The notes: generated from the sequence alone by a model not told the origin. Positions 1 through 12,600 are shown, numbered from the stretch's first letter. The stretch: 64,000 nucleotides of DNA from Euwallacea fornicatus (GCF_040115645.1 NW_027096026.1:124001-188000), one strand, 5' to 3'. Made by a program: numbers and translations.

Positions 1-34
1 TCTCAAAGATCTCGTGGAGCTGATTAATGTGACA

Positions 35-51
35 CTTCGTTTAAGAAATTT
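35..51 (+). other. Weak CENP-B-box-like stretch in the monomer
   Basis: The bases cttcgtttaagaaattt start like the mammalian CENP-B box: TTCG and the downstream A match the essential positions, but the final CGGG element is absent. It recurs in nearly every monomer, except types with C36, A36 or T38. It is recorded as a resemblance only. A half match of this kind is expected by chance in a 176-bp sequence, and CENP-B binding to plant satellites is not established. Confidence 0.15.
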
Positions 52-145
52 GGTGATCATTTGTCGAAGTTAACGAGCTTCAAAGTTTGAAATGTTACGA
101 ATGTTGTGTGTTTGAGCACATAAAGTACTATTTTTCTTGGAAATG

Positions 146-171
146 CAACAAGATGCAATCATGATTTGTTG
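146..171. other. Dyad symmetry with direct repeat near the monomer 3' end
   Basis: A 6-bp inverted repeat, caacaa (146-151) and ttgttg (166-171), flanks a 14-base spacer that in this tail haplotype contains the 8-bp palindrome atcatgat (158-165). Just upstream, atgcaa is repeated directly at 143-148 and 153-158, ten bases apart, close to one helical turn. The outer stem is preserved in almost all monomers. The inner palindrome is lost in the attatcat tail. No function is claimed; such dyads can form cruciforms or mark nucleosome or protein contacts. Confidence 0.6.
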
Positions 172-592
172 TGACGTCTCAAAGATCTCGTGGAGCTGAT
201 TAATTTGACACCTCGTTTAAGAAACTTGGAGTTTGTTTGCCGAAGTTATCGAGCTTCGAAGTTTGAAATGTTACAAAAGTTATGTGTTTGAGCACATAAA
301 GTACTATTTTTCTTGGAAATGCAACAAGATGCAATCATGATTTGTTGTGTCGTCTCAAAGATCTCGACGAGCTGATTAATTTGACACCTCGTTTAAGAAA
401 CTTGGAGTTTGTTTGCCGAAGTTATCGAGCTTCGAAGTTTGAAATGTTACAAAAGTTGTGTGTTTGAGCACATAAAGTACTATTTTTCGTGGAAATGCAA
501 CAAGATGCAATCATGATTTGTTGTGACGTCTCAAAGATCTCGACGAGCTGATTAATTTGACACTTCGTTTAAGAAACTTGGTGATCATTTGT

Positions 593-610
593 CGAAGTTA
601 ACGAGCTTCG
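593..610. other. Hairpin-forming inverted repeat, example in a type D monomer
   Basis: Within a type D monomer, cgaag (monomer 65-69) pairs with cttcg (78-82) across an 8-base loop that holds part of the gttaac palindrome. The second arm also belongs to the overlapping palindrome cttcgaag (78-85), and cgaagtt is repeated directly 16 bases downstream. Most monomers keep this. Types G and K lose the first arm by having ttgaag, type P loses the second by having cttccaag, and type A has cttcaaag. It is a structural observation only. Confidence 0.5.
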
Positions 611-1408
611 AAGTTTGAAATGTTACGAAAGTTGTGTGTTTGAGCACATAAAGTACTATTTTTCTTGGAAATGCAACAAGATGCAATCATGATTTGTTGT
701 GACGTCTCAAAAATCTCGTGGAAGTGATTAATTTGACACTTCGTTTAAGAAATTTGGTGATCATTTGCCGAAGTTACCGAGCATCGAAGTTTGAAATGTT
801 ACAAAAGTTGTGTGTTTGAGCACATAAAGTACTATTTTTCTTGGAAATGCAACAAGATGCAATTATCATTTGTTTTGACATCTCAAAGATCTCGACGAGC
901 TGATTAATTTTACACCTCGTTTAAGAAACTTGAAGTTTGTTTGACGAAGTTATCGAGCTTCGAAATTTGAAATGTTACAAAAGTTGTGTGTTTGAACATA
1001 TAAAGTACTATTTGTCTTGGAAATGCAACAAGATGCAATTATCATTTGTTGTGACATCTCAAAGATCTCGACGAGCTGATTAATTTGACACTTCGTTTAA
1101 GAAACTTGGAGTTTGTTTGTTGAAGTTATCGAGCTTCGAAATTTGAAATGTTACAAAAGTTGTGTGTTTGAGCACATAAAGTACTCTTTTTCTTGGAAAT
1201 GCAACAAGATGCAATCATGATTTGTTGTGACGTCTCAAAAATCTCGTGGAGGTGATTAATTTGACACTTCGTTTAAGAAATTTGGTGATCATTTGCCGAA
1301 GTTACCGAGCTTCGAAGTTTGAAATGTTACGAAAGTTGTGTGTTTGAGCACATAAAGTACTATTTTTCTGGGAAATGCAACAAGATGCAATTATCATTTG
1401 TTGTGACG

Positions 1409-1584
1409 TCTCAAAGATCTCGACGAGCTGATTAATTTGACACTTCGTTTAAGAAACTTGGTGATCATTTGTCGAAGTTAACGAGCTTCGAAGTTTGAAA
1501 TGTTACAAAAGTTGTGTGTTTGAGCACATAAAATACTATTTTTCTTGGAAATGCAACAAGATGCAATCATGATTTGTTGTGACG
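1409..1584 (+). repeat. Hybrid monomer I (D or J front, K rear)
   Basis: The front is alpha with ttaacgag, as in D and J. From position 99 it has A99 and A125 (cataaaatact), the marks of K. Switch between positions 82 and 99. It lies between H and D; elsewhere H is followed by J K. A deletion fusing J and K would give this monomer. A second copy lies at 5281-5456. Confidence 0.75.
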
Positions 1585-4224
1585 TCTCAAAGATCTCGAC
1601 GAGCTGATTAATTTGACACTTCGTTTAAGAAACTTGGTGATCATTTGTCGAAGTTAACGAGCTTCGAAGTTTGAAATGTTACGAAAGTTGTGTGTTTGAG
1701 CACATAAAGTACTATTTTTCTTGGAAATGCAACAAGATGCAATCATGATTTGTTGTGACGTCTCAAAAATCTCGTGGAAGTGATTAATTTGACACTTCGT
1801 TTAAGAAATTTGGTGATCATTTGCCGAAGTTACCGAGCTTCGAAGTTTGAAATGTTACAAAAGTTGTGTGTTTGAGCACATAAAGTACTATTTTTCTTGG
1901 AAATGCAACAAGATGCAATTATCATTTGTTGTGACATCTCAAAGATCTCGACGAGCTGATTAATTTGACACTTCGTTTAAGAAACTTGGAGTTTGTTTGT
2001 TGAAGTTATCGAGCTTCGAAATTTGAAATGTTACAAAAGTTGTGTGTTTGAGCACATAAAGTACTCTTTTTCTTGGAAATGCAACAAGATGCAATCATGA
2101 TTTGTTGTGACGTCTCAAAAATCTCGTGGAGGTGATTAATTTGACACTTCGTTTAAGAAATTTGGTGATCATTTGCCGAAGTTACCGAGCTTCGAAGTTT
2201 GAAATGTTACAAAAGTTGTGTGTTTGAGCACATAAAGTACTATTTTTCTTGGAAATGCAACAAGATGCAATTATCATTTGTTTTGACATCTCAAAGATCT
2301 CGACGAGCTGATTAATTTTACACCTCGTTTAAGAAACTTGAAGTTTGTTTGACGAAGTTATCGAGCTTCGAAATTTGAAATGTTACAAAAGTTGTGTGTT
2401 TGAACATATAAAGTACTATTTGTCTTGGAAATGCAACAAGATGCAATTATCATTTGTTGTGACATCTCAAAGATCTCGACGAGCTGATTAATTTGACACT
2501 TCGTTTAAGAAACTTGGAGTTTGTTTGTTGAAGTTATCGAGCTTCGAAATTTGAAATGTTACAAAAGTTGTGTGTTTGAGCACATAAAGTACTCTTTTTC
2601 TTGGAAATGCAACAAGATGCAATCATGATTTGTTGTGACGTCTCAAAAATCTCGTGGAGGTGATTAATTTGACACTTCGTTTAAGAAATTTGGTGATCAT
2701 TTGCCGAAGTTACCGAGCTTCGAAGTTTGAAATGTTACGAAAGTTGTGTGTTTGAGCACATAAAGTACTATTTTTCTGGGAAATGCAACAAGATGCAATT
2801 ATCATTTGTTGTGACGTCTCAAAGATCTCGACGAGCTGATTAATTTGACACTTCGTTTAAGAAACTTGGTGATCATTTGTCGAAGTTAACGAGCTTCGAA
2901 GTTTGAAATGTTACGAAAGTTGTGTGTTTGAGCACATAAAGTACTATTTTTCTTGGAAATGCAACAAGATGCAATCATGATTTCTTGTGACGTCTCAAAG
3001 ATCTCGACGAGCTGATTAATTTGACACTTCGTTTAAGAAACTTGGAGTTTGTTTGTTGAAGTTATCGAGCTTCGAAATTTGAAATGTTACAAAAGTTGTG
3101 TGTTTGAGCACATAAAATACTATTTTTCTTGGAAATGCAACAAGATGCAATCATGATTTGTTGTGACGTCTCAAAGATCTCGTGGAGCTGATTAATGTGA
3201 CACTTCGTTTAAGAAATTTGGTGATCATTTGTCGAAGTTAACGAGCTTCAAAGTTTGAAATGTTACGAATGTTGTGTGTTTGAGCACATAAAGTACTATT
3301 TTTCTTGGAAATGCAACAAGATGCAATCATGATTTGTTGTGACGTCTCAAAGATCTTGTGGAGCTGATTAATTTGACACTTCGTTTAAGAAACTTGAAGT
3401 TTGTTTGCCGAAGTTATCGAGCTTCGAAATTTGAAATGTTACAAATGTTCTGTGTTTGAGCACATAAAGTACTATTTTTCTTGGAAATGCAACAAGATGC
3501 AATCATGATTTGTTGTGACGTCTCAAAGATCTCGACGAGCTGATTAATTTGACACATCGTTTAAGAAACTTGGAGTTTGTTTGCCGAAGTTATCGAGCTT
3601 CGAAGTTTGAAATGTTACAAAAGTTGTGTGTTTGAGCACATAAAGTACTATTTTTCGTGGAAATGCAACAAGATGCAATCATGATTTGTTGTGACGTCTC
3701 AAAGATCTCGACGAGCTGATTAATTTGACACTTCGTTTAAGAAACTTGGTGATCATTTGTCGAAGTTAACGAGCTTCGAAGTTTGAAATGTTACGAAAGT
3801 TGTGTGTTTGAGCACATAAAGTACTATTTTTCTTGGAAATGCAACAAGATGCAATTATCATTTGTTTTGACATCTCAAAGATCTCGACGAGCTGATTAAT
3901 TTGACACTTCGTTTAAGAAACTTGGAGTTTGTTTGTTGAAGTTATCGAGCTTCGAAATTTGAAATGTTACAAAAGTTGTGTGTTTGAGCACATAAAATAC
4001 TATTTTTCTTGGAAATGCAACAAGATGCAATCATGATTTGTTGTGACGTCTCAAAGATCTCGTGGAGCTGATTAATGTGACACTTCGTTTAAGAAATTTG
4101 GTGATCATTTGTCGAAGTTAACGAGCTTCAAAGTTTGAAATGTTACGAATGTTGTGTGTTTGAGCACATAAAGTACTATTTTTCTTGGAAATGCAACAAG
4201 ATGCAATCATGATTTGTTGTGACG

Positions 4225-4400
4225 TCTCAAAGATCTCGTGGAGCTGATTAATTTGACACCTCGTTTAAGAAACTTGGAGTTTGTTTGCCGAAGTTATCGA
4301 GCTTCGAAGTTTGAAATGTTACAAAAGTTGTGTGTTTGAGCACATAAAGTACTATTTTTCGTGGAAATGCAACAAGATGCAATCATGATTTGTTGTGACG
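4225..4400 (+). repeat. Hybrid monomer B/C
   Basis: The front carries the B marker ctcgtggagc (T15/G16), while the rear lacks B's A106 and T174 and carries C's G137 (tttttcgtgg). In copy 1 the same place holds a complete B followed by a complete C. One in-register exchange between the neighbours, with the switch between positions 16 and 106, removes exactly one monomer and explains the 22-monomer unit. Confidence 0.85.
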
Positions 4401-5280
4401 TCTCAAAGATCTCGACGAGCTGATTAATTTGACACTTCGTTTAAGAAACTTGGTGATCATTTGTCGAAGTTAACGAGCTTCGAAGTTTGAAATGTTACGA
4501 AAGTTGTGTGTTTGAGCACATAAAGTACTATTTTTCTTGGAAATGCAACAAGATGCAATCATGATTTGTTGTGACGTCTCAAAAATCTCGTGGAAGTGAT
4601 TAATTTGACACTTCGTTTAAGAAATTTGGTGATCATTTGCCGAAGTTACCGAGCATCGAAGTTTGAAATGTTACAAAAGTTGTGTGTTTGAGCACATAAA
4701 GTACTATTTTTCTTGGAAATGCAACAAGATGCAATTATCATTTGTTTTGACATCTCAAAGATCTCGACGAGCTGATTAATTTTACACCTCGTTTAAGAAA
4801 CTTGAAGTTTGTTTGACGAAGTTATCGAGCTTCGAAATTTGAAATGTTACAAAAGTTGTGTGTTTGAACATATAAAGTACTATTTGTCTTGGAAATGCAA
4901 CAAGATGCAATTATCATTTGTTGTGACATCTCAAAGATCTCGACGAGCTGATTAATTTGACACTTCGTTTAAGAAACTTGGAGTTTGTTTGTTGAAGTTA
5001 TCGAGCTTCGAAATTTGAAATGTTACAAAAGTTGTGTGTTTGAGCACATAAAGTACTCTTTTTCTTGGAAATGCAACAAGATGCAATCATGATTTGTTGT
5101 GACGTCTCAAAAATCTCGTGGAGGTGATTAATTTGACACTTCGTTTAAGAAATTTGGTGATCATTTGCCGAAGTTACCGAGCTTCGAAGTTTGAAATGTT
5201 ACGAAAGTTGTGTGTTTGAGCACATAAAGTACTATTTTTCTGGGAAATGCAACAAGATGCAATTATCATTTGTTGTGACG

Positions 5281-5456
5281 TCTCAAAGATCTCGACGAGC
5301 TGATTAATTTGACACTTCGTTTAAGAAACTTGGTGATCATTTGTCGAAGTTAACGAGCTTCGAAGTTTGAAATGTTACAAAAGTTGTGTGTTTGAGCACA
5401 TAAAATACTATTTTTCTTGGAAATGCAACAAGATGCAATCATGATTTGTTGTGACG
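5281..5456 (+). repeat. Second copy of hybrid monomer I
   Basis: It shows the same alpha front with A99 and A125 as the monomer at 1409, in the same slot of HOR I copy 2 (between H and D). Sharing a hybrid at the same slot shows that copies 1 and 2 descend from one unit in which the fusion already existed. Confidence 0.8.
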
Positions 5457-7920
5457 TCTCAAAGATCTCGACGAGCTGATTAATTTGACACTTCGTTTAA
5501 GAAACTTGGTGATCATTTGTCGAAGTTAACGAGCTTCGAAGTTTGAAATGTTACGAAAGTTGTGTGTTTGAGCACATAAAGTACTATTTTTCTTGGAAAT
5601 GCAACAAGATGCAATCATGATTTGTTGTGACGTCTCAAAAATCTCGTGGAAGTGATTAATTTGACACTTCGTTTAAGAAATTTGGTGATCATTTGCCGAA
5701 GTTACCGAGCTTCGAAGTTTGAAATGTTACAAAAGTTGTGTGTTTGAGCACATAAAGTACTATTTTTCTTGGAAATGCAACAAGATGCAATTATCATTTG
5801 TTGTGACATCTCAAAGATCTCGACGAGCTGATTAATTTGACACTTCGTTTAAGAAACTTGGAGTTTGTTTGTTGAAGTTATCGAGCTTCGAAATTTGAAA
5901 TGTTACAAAAGTTGTGTGTTTGAGCACATAAAGTACTCTTTTTCTTGGAAATGCAACAAGATGCAATCATGATTTGTTGTGACGTCTCAAAAATCTCGTG
6001 GAGGTGATTAATTTGACACTTCGTTTAAGAAATTTGGTGATCATTTGCCGAAGTTACCGAGCTTCGAAGTTTGAAATGTTACAAAAGTTGTGTGTTTGAG
6101 CACATAAAGTACTATTTTTCTTGGAAATGCAACAAGATGCAATTATCATTTGTTTTGACATCTCAAAGATCTCGACGAGCTGATTAATTTTACACCTCGT
6201 TTAAGAAACTTGAAGTTTGTTTGACGAAGTTATCGAGCTTCGAAATTTGAAATGTTACAAAAGTTGTGTGTTTGAACATATAAAGTACTATTTGTCTTGG
6301 AAATGCAACAAGATGCAATTATCATTTGTTGTGACATCTCAAAGATCTCGACGAGCTGATTAATTTGACACTTCGTTTAAGAAACTTGGAGTTTGTTTGT
6401 TGAAGTTATCGAGCTTCGAAATTTGAAATGTTACAAAAGTTGTGTGTTTGAGCACATAAAGTACTCTTTTTCTTGGAAATGCAACAAGATGCAATCATGA
6501 TTTGTTGTGACGTCTCAAAAATCTCGTGGAGGTGATTAATTTGACACTTCGTTTAAGAAATTTGGTGATCATTTGCCGAAGTTACCGAGCTTCGAAGTTT
6601 GAAATGTTACGAAAGTTGTGTGTTTGAGCACATAAAGTACTATTTTTCTGGGAAATGCAACAAGATGCAATTATCATTTGTTGTGACGTCTCAAAGATCT
6701 CGACGAGCTGATTAATTTGACACTTCGTTTAAGAAACTTGGTGATCATTTGTCGAAGTTAACGAGCTTCGAAGTTTGAAATGTTACGAAAGTTGTGTGTT
6801 TGAGCACATAAAGTACTATTTTTCTTGGAAATGCAACAAGATGCAATCATGATTTCTTGTGACGTCTCAAAGATCTCGACGAGCTGATTAATTTGACACT
6901 TCGTTTAAGAAACTTGGAGTTTGTTTGTTGAAGTTATCGAGCTTCGAAATTTGAAATGTTACAAAAGTTGTGTGTTTGAGCACATAAAATACTATTTTTC
7001 TTGGAAATGCAACAAGATGCAATCATGATTTGTTGTGACGTCTCAAAGATCTCGTGGAGCTGATTAATGTGACACTTCGTTTAAGAAATTTGGTGATCAT
7101 TTGTCGAAGTTAACGAGCTTCAAAGTTTGAAATGTTACGAATGTTGTGTGTTTGAGCACATAAAGTACTATTTTTCTTGGAAATGCAACAAGATGCAATC
7201 ATGATTTGTTGTGACGTCTCAAAGATCTTGTGGAGCTGATTAATTTGACACTTCGTTTAAGAAACTTGAAGTTTGTTTGCCGAAGTTATCGAGCTTCGAA
7301 ATTTGAAATGTTACAAATGTTCTGTGTTTGAGCACATAAAGTACTATTTTTCTTGGAAATGCAACAAGATGCAATCATGATTTGTTGTGACGTCTCAAAG
7401 ATCTCGACGAGCTGATTAATTTGACACATCGTTTAAGAAACTTGGAGTTTGTTTGCCGAAGTTATCGAGCTTCGAAGTTTGAAATGTTACAAAAGTTGTG
7501 TGTTTGAGCACATAAAGTACTATTTTTCGTGGAAATGCAACAAGATGCAATCATGATTTGTTGTGACGTCTCAAAGATCTCGACGAGCTGATTAATTTGA
7601 CACTTCGTTTAAGAAACTTGGTGATCATTTGTCGAAGTTAACGAGCTTCGAAGTTTGAAATGTTACGAAAGTTGTGTGTTTGAGCACATAAAGTACTATT
7701 TTTCTTGGAAATGCAACAAGATGCAATTATCATTTGTTTTGACATCTCAAAGATCTCGACGAGCTGATTAATTTGACACTTCGTTTAAGAAACTTGGAGT
7801 TTGTTTGTTGAAGTTATCGAGCTTCGAAATTTGAAATGTTACAAAAGTTGTGTGTTTGAGCACATAAAATACTATTTTTCTTGGAAATGCAACAAGATGC
7901 AATCATGATTTGTTGTGACG

Positions 7921-9680
7921 TCTCAAAGATCTCGTGGAGCTGATTAATGTGACACTTCGTTTAAGAAATTTGGTGATCATTTGTCGAAGTTAACGAGCTT
8001 CAAAGTTTGAAATGTTACGAATGTTGTGTGTTTGAGCACATAAAGTACTATTTTTCTTGGAAATGCAACAAGATGCAATCATGATTTGTTGTGACGTCTC
8101 AAAGATCTCGTGGAGCTGATTAATTTGACACCTCGTTTAAGAAACTTGGAGTTTGTTTGCCGAAGTTATCGAGCTTCGAAGTTTGAAATGTTACAAAAGT
8201 TATGTGTTTGAGCACATAAAGTACTATTTTTCTTGGAAATGCAACAAGATGCAATCATGATTTGTTGTGTCGTCTCAAAGATCTCGACGAGCTGATTAAT
8301 TTGACACCTCGTTTAAGAAACTTGGAGTTTGTTTGCCGAAGTTATCGAGCTTCGAAGTTTGAAATGTTACAAAAGTTGTGTGTTTGAGCACATAAAGTAC
8401 TATTTTTCGTGGAAATGCAACAAGATGCAATCATGATTTGTTGTGACGTCTCAAAGATCTCGACGAGCTGATTAATTTGACACTTCGTTTAAGAAACTTG
8501 GTGATCATTTGTCGAAGTTAACGAGCTTCGAAGTTTGAAATGTTACGAAAGTTGTGTGTTTGAGCACATAAAGTACTATTTTTCTTGGAAATGCAACAAG
8601 ATGCAATCATGATTTGTTGTGACGTCTCAAAAATCTCGTGGAAGTGATTAATTTGACACTTCGTTTAAGAAATTTGGTGATCATTTGCCGAAGTTACCGA
8701 GCATCGAAGTTTGAAATGTTACAAAAGTTGTGTGTTTGAGCACATAAAGTACTATTTTTCTTGGAAATGCAACAAGATGCAATTATCATTTGTTTTGACA
8801 TCTCAAAGATCTCGACGAGCTGATTAATTTTACACCTCGTTTAAGAAACTTGAAGTTTGTTTGACGAAGTTATCGAGCTTCGAAATTTGAAATGTTACAA
8901 AAGTTGTGTGTTTGAACATATAAAGTACTATTTGTCTTGGAAATGCAACAAGATGCAATTATCATTTGTTGTGACATCTCAAAGATCTCGACGAGCTGAT
9001 TAATTTGACACTTCGTTTAAGAAACTTGGAGTTTGTTTGTTGAAGTTATCGAGCTTCGAAATTTGAAATGTTACAAAAGTTGTGTGTTTGAGCACATAAA
9101 GTACTCTTTTTCTTGGAAATGCAACAAGATGCAATCATGATTTGTTGTGACGTCTCAAAAATCTCGTGGAGGTGATTAATTTGACACTTCGTTTAAGAAA
9201 TTTGGTGATCATTTGCCGAAGTTACCGAGCTTCGAAGTTTGAAATGTTACGAAAGTTGTGTGTTTGAGCACATAAAGTACTATTTTTCTGGGAAATGCAA
9301 CAAGATGCAATTATCATTTGTTGTGACGTCTCAAAGATCTCGACGAGCTGATTAATTTGACACTTCGTTTAAGAAACTTGGTGATCATTTGTCGAAGTTA
9401 ACGAGCTTCGAAGTTTGAAATGTTACGAAAGTTGTGTGTTTGAGCACATAAAGTACTATTTTTCTTGGAAATGCAAGAAGATGCAATTATCATTTGTTGT
9501 GACGTCTCAAAGATCTCGACGAGCTGATTAATTTGACACTTCGTTTAAGAAACTTGGAGTTTGTTTGTTGAAGTTATCGAGCTTCGAAATTTGAAATGTT
9601 ACAAAAGTTGTGTGTTTGAGCACATAAAATACTATTTTTCTTGGAAATGCAACAAGATGCAATCATGATTTGTTGTGACG
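7921..9680 (+). repeat. HOR I copy 3, truncated at 10 monomers
   Basis: Monomers 45-54 read A B C D E F G H, a Da-like monomer, then K. Line-by-line comparison shows 7921-9426 to be the same as 1-1506 (offset 7920 bp, 45 monomers). They separate at 9427, where this copy has G99 and copy 1 has A99. The ninth monomer (9329-9504) carries a private c-to-g change at 9477 and an attatcat tail ending gacg. The unit then jumps through K to A and into HOR II. Confidence 0.85.
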
Positions 9681-12600
9681 TCTCAAAGATCTCGTGGAGC
9701 TGATTAATGTGACACTTCGTTTAAGAAATTTGGTGATCATTTGTCGAAGTTAACGAGCTTCAAAGTTTGAAATGTTACGAATGTTGTGTGTTTGAGCACA
9801 TAAAGTACTATTTTTCTTGGAAATGCAACAAGATGCAATCATGATTTGTTGTGACGTCTCAAAGATCTTGTGGAGCTGATTAATTTGACACTTCGTTTAA
9901 GAAACTTGGAGTTTGTTTGCCGAAGTTATCGAGCTTCGAAGTTTGAAATGTTACAAAAGTTGTGTGTTTGAGCACATAAAGTACTATTTTTCGTGGAAAT
10001 GCAACAAGATGCAATCATGATTTGTTGTGACGTCTCAAAGATCTCGACGAGCTGATTAATTTGACACTTCGTTTAAGAAACTTGGTGATCATTTGTCGAA
10101 GTTAACGAGCTTCGAAGTTTGAAATGTTACGAAAGTTGTGTGTTTGAGCACATAAAGTACTATTTTTCTTGGAAATGCAACAAGATGCAATTATCATTTG
10201 TTGTGACATCTCAAAGATCTCGACGAGCTGATTAATTTGACACTTCGTTTAAGAAACTTGGTGATCATTTGTCGAAGTTAACGAGCTTCCAAGTTTGAAA
10301 TGTTACGAAAGTTGTGTGTTTGAGCACATAAAGTACTATTTTTCTTGGAAATGCAACAAGATGCAATTATCATTTGTTGTGACGTCTCAAAGATCTCGAC
10401 GAGCTGATTAATTTGACACCTCGTTTAAGAAACTTGAAGTTTGTTTGCCGAAGTTATCGAGCTTCGAAATTTGAAATGTTACAAATGTTCTGTGTTTGAG
10501 CACATAAAGTACTATTTTTCTTGGAAATGCAACAAGATGCAATCATGATTTGTTGTGACGTCTCAAAGATCTCGACGAGCTGATTAATTTGACACATCGT
10601 TTAAGAAACTTGGAGTTTGTTTGCCGAAGTTATCGAGCTTCGAAGTTTGAAATGTTACAAAAGTTGTGTGTTTGAGCACATAAAGTACTATTTTTCTTGG
10701 AAATGCAACAAGATGCAATTATCATTTGTTGTGACGTCTCAAAGATCTCGACGAGCTGATTAATTTGACACTTCGTTTAAGAAACTTGGTGATCATTTGT
10801 CGAAGTTAACGAGCTTCGAAGTTTGAAATGTTACGAAAGTTGTGTGTTTGAGCACATAAAGTACTATTTTTCTTGGAAATGCAACAAGATGCAATTATCA
10901 TTTGTTGTGACATCTCAAAGATCTCGACGAGCTGATTAATTTGACACTTCGTTTAAGAAATTTGGTGATCATTTGTCGAAGTTATCGAGCTTCGAAGTTT
11001 GAAATGTTACAAAAGTTGTGTGTTTGAGCACATAAAGTACTATTTTTCTTGGAAATGCAACAAGATGCAATCATGATTTGTTGTGACGTCTCAAAGATCT
11101 TGTGGAGCTGATTAATTTGACACTTCGTTTAAGAAACTTGGAGTTTGTTTGCCGAAGTTATCGAGCTTCGAAATTTGAAATGTTACAAATGTTCTGTGTT
11201 TGAGCACATAAAGTACTATTTTTCTTGGAAATGCAACAAGATGCAATCATGATTTGTTGTGACGTCTCAAAGATCTCGACGAGCTGATTAATTTGACACA
11301 TCGTATAAGAAACTTGGACTTTGTTTGCCGAAGTTATCGAGCTTCGAAGTTTGAAATGTTACAAAAGTTGTGTGTTTGAGCACATAAAGTACTATTTTTC
11401 TTGGAAATGCAACAAGATGCAATCATGATTTGTTGTGACGTCTCAAAGATCTCGACGAGCTGATTAATTTGACACTTCGTTTAAGAAACTTGGTGATCAT
11501 TTGTCGAAGTTAACGAGCTTCGAAGTTTGAAATGTTACGAAAGTTGTGTGTTTGAGCACATAAAGTACTATTTTTCTTGGAAATGCAACAAGATGCAATT
11601 ATCATTTGTTGTGACATCTCAAAGATCTCGACGAGCTGATTAATTTGACACTTCGTTTAAGAAACTTGGTGATCATTTGTCGAAGTTAACGAGCTTCCAA
11701 GTTTGAAATGTTACGAAAGTTGTGTGTTTGAGCACATAAAGTACTATTTTTCTTGGAAATGCAACAAGATGCAATCATGATTTGTTGTGACGTCTCAAAG
11801 ATCTCGACGAGCTGATTAATTTGACACATCGTTTAAGAAACTTGGAGTTTGTTTGCCGAAGTTATCGAGCTTCGAAGTTTGAAATGTTACAAAAGTTGTG
11901 TGTTTGAGCACATAAAGTACTATTTTTCGTGGAAATGCAACAAGATGCAATCATGATTTGTTGTGACGTCTCAAAGATCTCGACGAGCTGATTAATTTGA
12001 CACTTCGTTTAAGAAACTTGGTGATCATTTGTCGAAGTTAACGAGCTTCGAAGTTTGAAATGTTACGAAAGTTGTGTGTTTGAGCACATAAAGTACTATT
12101 TTTATTGGAAATGCAACAAGATGCAATTATCATTTGTTGTGACATCTCAAAGATCTCGACGAGCTGATTAATTTGACACTTCGTTTAAGAAACTTGGTGA
12201 TCATTTGTCGAAGTTAACGAGCTTCCAAGTTTGAAATGTTACGAAAGTTGTGTGTTTGAGCACATAAAGTACTATTTTTCTTGGAAATGCAACAAGATGC
12301 AATTATCATTTGTTGTGACATCTCAAAGATCTCGACGAGCTGATTAATTTGACACTTCGTTTAAGAAACTTGGTGATCATTTGTCGAAGTTAACGAGCTT
12401 CCAAGTTTGAAATGTTACGAAAGTTGTGTGTTTGAGCACATAAAGTACTATTTTTCTTGGAAATGCAACAAGATGCAATTATCATTTGTTGTGACGTCTC
12501 AAAGATCTCGACGAGCTGATTAATTTGACACCTCGTTTAAGAAACTTGAAGTTTGTTTGCCGAAGTTATCGAGCTTCGAAATTTGAAATGTTACAAATGT

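Larger units (their letters stand above)
1..176 (+). repeat. Reference monomer (type A) and map of its internal parts
   Basis: First complete copy, used here to number positions 1-176. It contains a run of short perfect palindromes: agatct 7-12, attaat 23-28, tgatca 54-59, gttaac 69-74, agtact 124-129, atcatgat 158-165, and gacgtc at 173-176 running into the next copy. Type A is marked by G29 (taatgtgac), A82 (cttcaaag) and T102 (gaatgtt). Two main front halves exist across the array: alpha with tgatcattt near 54-62 (as here) and beta with agtttgttt at 54-62. Two tails exist: atcatgat or attatcat at 158-165. All other types are combinations of these states plus private substitutions. Type A recurs about 20 times, mostly followed by B or L. 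Confidence 0.95.
1..4048 (+). repeat. HOR I copy 1, full 23-monomer unit
   Basis: Monomers 0-22 read A B C D E F G H I D e G h F G H J K A L N D2 K. This is the reference unit of HOR family I, 4048 bp long, ended by the return of A followed by a B-like monomer at 4049. The unit contains internal echoes: F G H occurs twice, K A occurs at 2993-3344 and again across the unit boundary, and D appears as D, J and D2. It therefore probably grew from shorter blocks. Diagnostic positions: the B monomer at 177 has A106 and T174, the E monomer at 705 has A79, and the J monomer at 2817 has C168. Confidence 0.9.
4049..7920 (+). repeat. HOR I copy 2, 22-monomer variant
   Basis: Monomers 23-44 repeat copy 1 in the same order except that B and C are replaced by one B/C hybrid (4225-4400), which shortens the unit to 3872 bp. 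From 4401 to 7920 the order D E F G H I D e G h F G H J K A L N D2 K matches 529-4048 type by type, including the rare I monomer and the C168 change in J. The near identity over about 3.5 kb points to a recent duplication. Confidence 0.9.

Noticed and set aside
35..51. True CENP-B box
   Set aside because: Only the TTCG and one A of the essential positions match; the CGGG end is absent in every monomer type.
121..140. TATA-type promoter around cataaagtac
   Set aside because: A short AT-rich stretch repeated every 176 bp with no downstream gene is not evidence of a promoter.
171..179. bZIP or CRE-type regulatory site at tgacgtctc across monomer junctions
   Set aside because: TGACG-type motifs bind plant bZIP factors, but here the motif is a fixed part of the satellite, is lost in the many gaca-tailed monomers, and has no gene beside it.
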